Below, piece by piece: positions 35,077 through 44,781 of a stretch of 64,000 nucleotides of DNA (the first letter of the stretch is position 1; every line of letters begins with the position of its first letter). Under the pieces are notes generated by a model. The model was not told where the DNA came from, did not search any database, and was given only the letters and a program-made list of their open reading frames with translations. The position numbers and the translations under genes were made by a program. The DNA lies in NCBI RefSeq assembly GCF_000005505.3, contig NC_016132.3, positions 7,688,001 through 7,752,000 of the forward strand. The letters run 5' to 3'. Source of the DNA: Brachypodium distachyon (Eukaryota > Streptophyta > Magnoliopsida > Poales > Poaceae).

Positions 35077-38000
35077 ATGGGCAGCTCTTCCGGCGAGGAT
35101 TCGCCGGCGGCCCGTTTTAAAGCTCCGGCAAAAGAGAAGCAGGTAGCGGTGGCAGGACGGCAGGAAGTGCCAAGTTATCACGGCGTGCGCAAGCGGCCGT
35201 CGGGAAGGTACGCAGCGGAGATCCGGAACCCGTACAAGAAAACTCCCCTAATTCCCCTCAGGCTGGGGACGTACGATACGCCTGAAGAGGCCGCGCGCGC
35301 CTACGACCGTGCCTCCTGGGAGTTCCGTGGCAAGTCGGCACGGCTCAACTTCCCTGATGAGGTCACCGCCGCGGCCGCACCAGCGACCGAGGACCTATCG
35401 GGGAAGCTACCCAATGAGCGCCGTGGCAAGTCGTCCCGGCTCAACTTCCCTGATGAGGTCACCTCCGCCGCTGCACTGGCGACCGAGCGCCGATCGGGGA
35501 AGCTAAAGCTACCCAATAAAATCGCCACGCAATGGTCCTCGTCTGATGGCGGGTCAGGGTCAGAGTCAGAGTCAGACACAGAGGCTCTCGACTTTGCCGA
35601 TGAACCGCGACTACCATCCCAAGGCAAAGGTTCGGCAGAGGAAAACTTTATCGATCTGTTGGATGGGTTCGTCTTCTTGGCACCGGCATGTGAGGTGTCA
35701 CTGTCTGAGGAGTCCTCGTTGGTTTCAACCCAAACCTTGGGTAATCCAGAGGGAACGGCAGAGATCGAGAAGGATTCTAGTTCATTTTGGGCTTACCCTC
35801 CAATCCAGAACCCAGAGAGAACTGTACTCAGGCCAAGATGGCCAACAAGGCGGCGACGAAGGCGAACAAGGTCTGCGGTGACACTGTCGTCCGAACAGTC
35901 CGCGCAGGGCAGCTATTACTTCCAGGAGACCACGGCCGCCGAGATGTTGTTAGGACTGTCAACAGTCGGGTCTCCGCGGCTTAACTTCCCTGAAGAGATA
36001 ACCACCACATTGGCACCGTCATCTGAGGGAACACTGTCGCCCAACTGGCTGCCTGACTGGCTGGCGCCGCTCAACATCCCCGTTCCAGGCGAGGAGTGCC
36101 TCGACTTCTGCACCGAGCTTGCACTGTCGTCGTGCGAGGGCGGCGGCTCGCGCTCTGACGCGCTCCAGGTCCAGGCGGCCGGCACCATGGACGTCCCTCC
36201 CCAAGGTGCCGCCTCCATCATCCAGAACAATGCTACAGAAGACTGCCCACAGCTGCCCTTGCAGCCGGGCGGGGAAGAGGAAGAGCACCACCAACAGCAG
36301 CTCTATCCGTGGCTTGTTTCTCCTCCTCCAACAAGCTCTCACTACTGTGCCGCTCTGGGCGCCATGGGATCCCTCCTAAGGAATCTCCACACAGAACTAC
36401 ACGGAAGTGGCAGCCTGCCAAAGATGGTCAAGGAAAGGATGCAACTCCTCAAAGATGATCTTGAAGAAATAGGCGCGTACCTCGAGGACCTGTCGGAGGT
36501 GGAGGACCCTCCCCTGACGGCCAAGTGCTGGATGAAAGAGGTGCGTGAGCTGACGTACGACGTCGAGGACTACATGAACAAGTCTGTGCTGCGGCAGCCT
36601 GTTGTTGTCCGCGCCACTGCCAGTGCCAAGATCAAGAGCGGCGGCAAACCCGTGGCCAAAGCCCGACATGTTAAGATCACTCGTCTCCCGAGGAGGGTCA
36701 ACCGGCCCCACAGGATCGCCGACATGCTATCAGAGTTCAGGGTGTTTGTCCGGGAGGCCATTGAACGGCACGAGAGGTATGATCTCGGTTGTCGCAGCTT
36801 GAGGCGTAGATTTGTGTCTGTCGGTCCTGTGCTTCCAATGACGTATGATGAAGCTGCCGACATAGTAATTGATGGCCGGATGAGCAAGTTTATCACCTCT
36901 CTGGCTAACGATGGGGATCAGCAGCTCAAGGTGGCATCTCTTGTTGGATCGGAATGTCTTGGTAAAACTACACTTGCCAGAGTGTTCTACGAGAAATTTG
37001 GGGCGCAATGTGATTGTCGGGCCTTCGTTCGGGTGTCCCGAAAGGCTGACATGAAGAGGGTTTTCAGGGACATTCTTTGGCAGGTCCAAAGGCAACAGCC
37101 CCCTGAAGATTGTAAGCAGCATGAACTTACTGACAGTATCAAGAAACATCTGCAAGATAAAAGGTACTACTAGTACTACCTCTACTTCTCAAAGAAAACT
37201 AGTACTACCTCTTTTATCACACAAAATTTATATACTCCCTCCGTCCAACAAAGGATGTCTCAACTTTGACTAAATTTGAATGCATCTATATAACAAGTTA
37301 TGTCTAGATACATCCAAATTTTGACAAGTTGAACGGAGGGAGTATGAATTTTGTCCAAGTATGTCCAGAAAATATTGTATTGAAGATTGCCAAAATGTAT
37401 CAAAGAATCTGATAAACATAGATCCCCTGCTCACTAACTCACTACGCTGCAGTTTGCTCTCAGACCTCTCCTTCTTTCATATTTTAGCCAATGTAGTTGT
37501 TATGGGCATTTTTGCGGAATTAGGATCAATGGCTCTGAGGAGCATATATGCTTTGTTTAGTTTGCAAAATTCAAAAGATGGGTCTAAGAAGTTTATAATT
37601 TCCCAATAAAAAACTCTCACATGTAAATACAAGAATGGGATATACATCCGCATATTTTCAAGAGAAAGTGAATTTATTTGCAATCTGCATAAAAATTACA
37701 AGAATGAAGAGCTAGAAAATCATCTGGATTGCCTAAAAAAAATCATCTGGAGTCGAAATTTCTTTGACTTTTTTCCATAGGATGAATTTTTGCAATAAAC
37801 TTAAGACCTGCGCATAATAGTCAGTCATTGTCATTTTTGGCCATATGGATTTTTTTTTTATGAGAGAGCATGTGCTCCCATGACCACATTCTGTTTTTCG
37901 CATTTTTGCCACCATAGTCATTTCAAGGGTGGTCCTCGAGTGAAACCACCAATTAGACACACAAATCTACTTGGTTCTTGCTAGTCGACAATTTACTTTA

Positions 38001-40151
38001 TGTTCATTCTCTTTATCTAAGATCTTAGAACAATATTCCTTCTAATATCTTAGTTCTGGTAAAACTCATTGTTCCTTTGTTATTTGTTCAGTGTTTTAAT
38101 TCAGTTCCTTGTGGATCTTTGTATTACCCTGAAATCTATCTAACAGGCAAAAATTATTGGCACGCAGGTATTTACTTGTTATTGACGATTTGTGGGATGC
38201 ATCAGTATGGGATATTATAAGTGATGCTTGTCCAAAGGGTAATAATCAGCGCAGCAGAATAATAACAACTACACGAAATGAAGATGTTGCATTATCATGT
38301 TGCTGTGATCTCTCCGAGTATGTATTTGAGATGAAACCTCTGGATGATTATCACTCGAGAAAGCTATTTTTTGGCAGAGTTTTTGGCTCTGAAAGTGACT
38401 GTCCTCAGCAATTTAAAGAAGTTTCAGATGAAATTGTTGGAATATGTGGTGGTTTGCCGCTGGCCATAATCAGCATTGCTAGTCTTTTAGCAAGCCAGAC
38501 TGTCATATTAATGGATCTGTTGATGCACATACGTGATTCATTAACCACCTGTCTGTGGGCAAATTCCACCTCAGAAGGAATGAGACAAGTACTAAACCTC
38601 AGCTACAATAATCTCCCTCAATATTTGAAGACATGCTTGCTCTATTTTAGTATGTATCCATTGGGCCGTACCATCTGCAAGGATGATTTGGTTAAACAAT
38701 GGGTCGCTGAAGGTTTTATCAATGCAGCAGAAGGGAAAGACATGGAGAAAGTTGCAGCAAGCTATTTTGATGAACTTGTTCAGAGAAAGTTCCTCCAACC
38801 TCTATGTATGAACCACAACAATGAGGTGCTGTCCTGCACCGTTCATGACATGCTACATGATCTTATTGCACACAAGTCTGCAGAAGAGAACTTCATTATG
38901 GTAACAGATTATCATCAAAAAAATATGGCACTTTCCGATAATGTTCATCGTCTATCTCTTCACTTTGGCGATGCAAAATATGCAAAGATACCAGAAAATA
39001 TCAGAACCTCTCAAGTTCGGTCTGTTACATTTTCTGGATTATCCAAGTGCATGCCTTCTGTTGCAGAGCTAAGGCTTGTTCGCGTTCTGAACATTGAATT
39101 ATCTGGTCATCACGGTGATGACAGGATAGACCTCACTGGGATTTCGGAACTGTTTCAGCTGACATACTTGAAGGTTGCATCTGCATGTGATGTCTGCATA
39201 GAGCTACCAAACCATATGAAAGGGTTACAATGCTTGGAAACATTGGACATGAATGCAAAAGTGAGTGCTGTTCCATTGGATATTATTCATCTTCCACGCT
39301 TGTTGCATCTCCACCTTCCTGTCGAGACAAGTGTGCAGTTTGATTGGATTGGCAGCACAGGATCCGTTAGCCCGGGGAGCCCTGGAAAGCTCATCAACCT
39401 GAGGGATATTCGCCTCACATGTTCTGTGCCGCCTTCCGACCATCTTGAGAGAAACATGGAAGCTCTGTGCTCTTTGCTCGGAGGACATGACAACCTGAAA
39501 ACTCTAGCCATGGTTCCTATTGCCACTTGTAGAAATGATTTTTTACGTGCTGACAGCGCTTCGGAAGTAACAACAATTTCCTGGGATGGATTGACGCCTC
39601 CTCTCCACCTCCAGAGATTCGAGTGGCTACCCTGCAGCTGCATACTTTCCAGGGTTCCTAAGTGGATTGGAGAACTTGGCAGCCTCTGCATTCTGAAGAT
39701 TGCCATCGAGACATTGTCGATGGATGACGTGGCTAATCTCCAAGGATTGTCTGCGCTAACTGTTGTCTCACTCTACGTCCGGGAAAGAGTTGCAGAAAGA
39801 ATCGTCTTTGGAAAGGCAGGATTCTCTGCTCTCAAGTACTTCAAGTTCAGGTGCAGTGTACCTTGGCTGAAATTTGAGGCAGATGCAATGCCCAATCTCC
39901 AGATTCTCAAGCTTGGATTTAACGCTCCGACGGTGGATCGACAAGACACTGCACATATCAGCATCGAGCGCTTGTCCGGTCTTAACGAGATCACTGTGAA
40001 AATTGGGGGTGCAGGTGCTGATTCAGAGTCCACCTTGATGGACACCGTTAGCAATCACCAAAGCAATCCTAAAATCAAGGTACAGTTAGTGGATTGGGTG
40101 TTTTACGGTGAGTATGGTAGTGATAAGGGGACAGATGAATGTCACGGATAA
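35077..40151 (+). CDS. AP2/ERF-CC-NB-ARC-LRR fusion receptor (NLR with integrated domain)
   Basis: Two exons (35077-37163 and 38168-40151) joined across a 1,004-bp intron (codon AG|G) encode 1,356 aa. Residues 34-92 are an AP2/ERF domain: [19 protein letters not shown], then [20 protein letters not shown] and GKSARLNFP. Residues 84-147 contain two copies of the domain's end, and a third LNFPEEIT copy is near 300. An acidic, Ser-rich linker follows. A coiled coil starts near 429 ([11 protein letters not shown] to [11 protein letters not shown]). NB-ARC has P-loop [13 protein letters not shown] (623-635), kinase-2 [10 protein letters not shown] (697-706), [20 protein letters not shown] and a normal MHD-type VHDMLHDL (921-928). 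Leucine-rich repeats fill the rest. The start is the first ATG in frame; the 5' extension has none. The intron position equals that of the minus-strand partner. AP2 and NLR are in one continuous exon with no stop, so the fusion is not a gene-model error. Confidence 0.9.
35179..35352 (+). other. Integrated AP2/ERF domain region
   Basis: Codons about 35-92 of the AP2-NLR. Fold residues are kept (YxGVRx[24 protein letters not shown]). Three DNA-contact positions known from the AtERF1 structure differ: the Trp of RPW is Ser (RPSG), and the Arg and Trp of ARVWLG are Pro and Arg (IPLRLG). The Trp or Phe of GKW/F is Tyr. Confidence 0.85.
37233..37344. mobile_element. Stowaway-like MITE in AP2-NLR intron
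   Basis: TACTCCCTCCGTCCAACAAA at the left, with GTTGAACGGAGGGAGTA at the right; 112 bp. Confidence 0.9.
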
Positions 40152-41025
40152 CACACCATGGATTCTGGTATGCATAGTTTGGGAATTTTCTGATGACACG
40201 CCATGGGGTTGCTTCAGATGGTGACAAAGTAGATTTTAACTATATGCACTGAAAATTGTATTGGTCTGATGGGAGTAGGTTTGAAATTGATGTTTTTAGA
40301 TGATCCATAGAACGCTTCTGGAACTTTTGGACATTTTGTCGATTGGGTGTGGAGTGATGGGGTTTATGCGTAGAGGTTTTCTATGGTACCCTTAGAGGAG
40401 GGAGTAGTATGATTCTAGTCCAACCAGGCGACCATTGAGGCTTTGTACGGCACATGGATTTTAGGGCATCTGCACATGTGGAGATGAGTCCCAGTTACAG
40501 TTAGCGCAGTACTAATACATATAAGCACCTCATCTGTACCAGCCGATGTTGCCGATGTTGCCTCGTCTTCACCTGACACTCTTCTGTAAAACATGTTATT
40601 CAGTGTTCTTATGGAGAAACGTGGTAGTACAAAATAGATGTTCACAAACATGTATTGACACCAAAGTTTTAAATAGCGGGCAAAGCCATTTCTTCTCCAG
40701 ATATAAAGGCGCTAAGCCTAAAATCATGAAAAGAAAATATAAGAAAATATCACCCAATTAAGCATCATATATCACATATAGCGAAGTGGTTGCAAATCGC
40801 TCTCCGTCAGCAGCTATTTCTTTAGGAGAGAAGAGGAACGAGCAATGGAGGCTAGGATTCTCGTGGTGATTTTCAGAGAACAAAAGAGAAAATGGTCCGG
40901 GCAAACGATTTTCTGGGCCGATACTTTTGGACTTGCGACGAAGATTTAGCACTAAATCATGTCCGGTTTCAACACTATTTGCAATTAAAAAGGGCACGAT
41001 AGACATTAAACAATATTTTAATTTT
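40152..41025. other. Intergenic, no gene seen
   Basis: The AP2-NLR 3' UTR is followed by AT-rich DNA. Near 40665 is a TTTTAAATAGCGGGC motif like that at 11415. Confidence 0.45.
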
Positions 41026-41670
41026 TCCGGAGATTGCACCGTTGGGTCATAATGAAATTTCACGTGATAGTATTAGACAAAATTTCGCACAATCTCACCG
41101 AAGGGATCGACAAAATATTTCATGAGCCAGCAAAAAACAGGCGAACAAGTCGGATGTTCGTGCTGTCCCGCACGGGCGCGAGAATTCCAAACAACACTCG
41201 GTGTTTCTAATCTTTCCGGATATTCCACCGTTGGATCGCGATGAAATTTCACATTGTAGTAGTAGACAAACTTTCGCACAATCCCACCGAAAGGATCGGC
41301 GAAACACTTCTTGAGGCATCGGGAAACATGCGAACAAGTCGGATGTTCGTGCCGTCCTGCACGGTCGCAAGAAATTCAAACAATACTAGGTATTTTGATG
41401 TTTTCTGGAGATTCCACCATTGGATCCCAATGAAATTTCACATTGTGGTAGTAGACAAAATTCCCCACAATCCCACCAAAGTGATCGTTGGAACATTGCT
41501 CGAATCAGCAGGAAACATGTGAACAACGTGTTATCACGCATGATCGCAAGAAATCCGAACAACACTCGGTATTTTGGTATTGGCCGGAGATTTCACTGTT
41601 AGATCATGATGAAATTTCACAGCGTTGTAGAAGACACAATTCCTAACATTCTTATCAGAGGGATCGTCGA
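41026..41670. repeat. Tandem array with a period of about 189 bp
   Basis: Four degenerate copies, anchored by ATGAAATTTCAC at 41052, 41241, 41430 and 41609 (steps of 189, 189 and 179). Other shared parts are CGCACAATCCCACCGAAAGG, GAACAAGTCGGATGTTCGTG and CAAACAACACTCGGT. Confidence 0.88.
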
Positions 41671-41954
41671 AAAAGTTCTTGCGTTAGTAGATACCTTGCG
41701 AGAGAGAAAAGAGGCAGGATGAAGAATAGAACAGGAAGAAGAAAGAAAACGCGAAAAGACTATTCTATCCTTCTGAGTTTGGGGAGGGGGGTGTATTGAA
41801 TTAGGCCCCTTTAGTGACATTGTTAGGGTTTTCTCGTTTAGCGTTAAAACACCGTAGCTATAGTGAAGCGGAGGCGGTATTGCTGGTACCTACTCCATCA
41901 TGACAGCCACTCCATTCTCCCCAGAGACGTGCTAATACGTGAGTTCACCAAATT
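41671..41954. other. Short intergenic gap
   Basis: Unremarkable DNA between the array and the Gypsy insertion. Confidence 0.5.
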
Positions 41955-41959
41955 AGTTT

Positions 41960-42798
41960 TGTTGTTGTTCTCGACAACAATTAGAGTAAGGGGTGCCAAT
42001 GCTCGATGGCACAAGTGCGGGTATAAATGTAGGCATGTACGCCGGCCTTATAGCGAAGGTCGCCGTACACTTGGACAAGTTGACACGTCGATATTTTTTG
42101 AATATGTTCGGTCGACCCTGCGGGTGCGACTTAATCCTATGTTAGGAAAGGCTTCGAGGGGGTTGTTAGCCGAGGGCTTGGGCCGAGCGGATCTTCCCAA
42201 GACACCTTTTGGCGAGAGGTTCGTCAGGGCCGCCTCGTACTTGGACCGAATGCGTCTTTACGAGTATCGAGGTTAGGATACCCTCGGAACTCTAACCCAA
42301 CCCCTTCTCCTTCGAGTCCGGGCCGAATGCGTCTTCCCGGATCTCGAAACTAGAGCTCTTTGCAAGAGGCTCTAGCTCTCTCCCCTTGAGTTTATTCAAG
42401 TTGAGAGTGAATGATACATGCCCCCATGGGGGGAATGTATACCTAGGGGTCCATGACAAATGACCATGGCTACCCTTGAGGGAGAGAGAAAAGTGGGGGC
42501 AAAAAGGTAAAAGTAGCTACTTTGGTCCATAGCTTTTGTGTGCACCATGTGAGAAAAGTAGGGCTTGGTCCATGGTCCAAGGGCTCCCTCCTCTCACTTT
42601 TCTTGCCCCCCACTCTAGCTCATTTGACCCCTTGACCATGGCATGAGAGGCTTGACTCGTTGACTAGTCTTCCTCTGCCACGTAGGATTGACCGCGCCAC
42701 GTAGGTGTCTTTGACTCGTGCTTGCGGAATGTTGACTTGGTCGTCGCCACGTAGGATTTACGGCCCGGCCCATATAAGGGTTTTATTTTACTACAACA
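41960..42798 (-). repeat. 3' LTR of the Gypsy element
   Basis: Begins TGTTGTTGTTCTCGACAACA and ends TTACTACAACA on the plus strand, and aligns along its length with 54360-55212. It lies at the 3' end in element orientation. Confidence 0.95.
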
Positions 42799-42812
42799 GT
42801 AGCCCCCTTGAG
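42799..42812 (-). other. Polypurine tract
   Basis: On the minus strand CAAGGGGGCTAC lies directly before the 3' LTR, the expected plus-strand primer for reverse transcription. Confidence 0.7.
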
Positions 42813-43708
42813 CTGGAGGCATTGAGAATGCCTTTGGGTCAACCTCCGGTGCGAGATCTTTGATCTTTTTCGTCGCTCTTGGGTTCGTGACGGTGTCCCT
42901 TGGAGGATATCCCGATGGGTTCCCTTGTGAGAAACGGAGGTACTTGGTGTTTTTCCTGCAAAAAATGGAAGTCTTGGAGGCGTTGTGGGGAGATTCCATG
43001 CCCATGATGACGTTCTCTGTGAGAAATCGAGCTTCGGGGGGTAATTTTATCAAAATCGGGACCCTAGGGGCCTCTCTACGAGAAATCCGGTGTCCCGGAG
43101 GGCTTTTTTGCAAAAATCAGGGGCCGTACGGGCCTCCCCGAAATTTTCAGGGTCTTATTTGCAATTCCTCCAAAAACTTGGACTTTTCTGCAAGATTTCC
43201 GAACTCAGCCGGCCTCGCGGGCCTGCTGGGCCGTCTTCGGGGGCGCGGGATCACGCCGGGCCGGCACCTTGGCCGTCCCTGGGCGCGCTGCCCCCCCCCT
43301 TTTTTTTTATTCCGACCGACTTCCTGGGCCATTACTGGGCTGCGGCCCAGTTGGAGCCCGGTACCAGTTCGGTTTAAGTAAAGAAGATCCGGCGGCCACG
43401 AAAGGAGGTTAGCCCTAGATCGGACGGCCCCGGTTCATCTTCCTCCTTCGTACGGGAGGGGACCGGGGGCCTCCTTTCCGAGCGCTTTGCAGGGGGGGCG
43501 CCTGTCACCGGCGTGACGCCGGTTCGGTGAGGACGCGGGGGCCTGCGAGCGGGGTACCTCCTTTTGGCCACGCCGGCTCGCTTTAGGGAGAAGGAAAAGC
43601 CTTCCTCTCCCCATTTCTCCTCTTCTCTGTCTTGTTCCTTGGGGATGAAGGACGGCGAGGTGTCGCCGCACCATTGGCCCGGCCTAGACGCCTAGGAGCT
43701 CCGGCGGC
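42813..43708. other. Untranslated region of the Gypsy element
   Basis: No recognisable coding sequence on either strand. In element orientation it is part of the 3' UTR; for the antisense gene it is upstream DNA. Confidence 0.6.
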
Positions 43709-43719
43709 CTATAAAATGG
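43709..43719 (+). promoter_or_regulatory. TATA-like box for the antisense gene
   Basis: CTATAAAATGG on the plus strand, about 1 kb upstream of the antisense ORF, in the direction of that gene and opposite to gag-pol. Confidence 0.5.
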
Positions 43720-44099
43720 AGACCCCATTCGCTGGACAAACTCACACCATGCTCGTTTGATTCGTCCGGCATCGAAGACGAGTTCGGCGGCACCCGACGT
43801 TTCTTCGTGAGGTTGGTGTAGTAGGGAGCTCCACAGGGGCATTAGCTACTCCTTGGTGATGACGGAGGTCGCGTTGTTCGTTAGGAGCAAGCCATGGAAG
43901 CTCTCCATCGTTGAGTCGTCTTGGGGGCGCGGAGCTTGCCCACAGCCGCGTGGGGCGCGCTGCCGATTGTGCTTGCAAGTCCTTCCGGGCGATCCTCGCC
44001 TTCGTCTCCGCCCATCCTGCTCATGCGAAGGTAGGGGGAGGCTTGCGGACCTCGTCCTCGACGTTTCTTGAGTTGGCAATCCTTGCGAGCATTCCGTCG

Positions 44100-44665
44100 A
44101 GCGCTTCGGGGGCGTCGGGGTCGGGTGCGGGCACGCTGCAGGGCACGGGCGTGGGCGCGGCGGCCAAGCGTGAGTGCGGGGGCCCAGCGCGGGCGCGGCC
44201 ATGCTGCAGAGCACCGGCGCAGGCGCGGCGACCGAGCGCGGGCATGGACATGCTGCAGAGCACGGGCGGGGGCGCGGCGGCCGAGCGCGGGCGCGGGCGG
44301 GGGCACGTTGCAAGGCATGGGCGCGGGCGCGGCGGCCAAGCGAGGGCGCGCGCATGCGGCAGGGCACGGGCGCGGGTGCGGGCACGCTGCAGGGCATGGG
44401 TGCGGGCGCGGCGGCAGAGCGCGGGCACGGGCGAGGCGGCCAAGCGCGAGCGCGGGCACGGGCATTCGCGGCAGAGCACGGGCGCGGCATGACGAGGCGT
44501 AGGTGCGCGCGGCTAGGTGCGTGCGCGGGTACCGGCGGCAGAGCGCGGGCACAGGCGGTCGAGCGCTGGCACACGCGGCAGAGCGCGGGCGCGGCACGAC
44601 AATGCTTAGGTGCGCGCGGCTAGGTGCGCGCACGGGTATCGGCGGCAGAGCGCGGGCATTTTGCC
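44100..44665. repeat. GC-rich minisatellite inside the Gypsy element
   Basis: Many irregular copies of a unit of about 30-60 bp based on GGGCGCGGCGGCC(A/G)AGCG, then GGGCACG, TGCAGAGCACG or TGCAGGGCATG. All six frames are largely open, giving long Arg/Ala/Pro-rich ORFs that are artefacts. Confidence 0.9.
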
Positions 44666-44781
44666 GAGCATCTTGCGGGCGAAGGTCGCGGCACCCCTGT
44701 TGCTCCTTCCTTTCTTTTTTGTTGATTCTTTTGAGGTATCCCGCACTTTGCTAATTCTCGGCGGGTCTTTCCGCAGGTGAG

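Noticed and set aside
36019..37155. Minus-strand ORFs across the AP2-NLR exon
   Set aside because: Antisense shadows of a long GC-rich exon.
41026..41670. Possible CRISPR-like array
   Set aside because: Units are about 189 bp and degenerate, with no short repeat/spacer structure, and the DNA is clearly from a plant nucleus.
43846..44633. Long Arg/Ala/Pro-rich ORFs on both strands
   Set aside because: They arise from the GC-rich minisatellite; the same words repeat in all frames.
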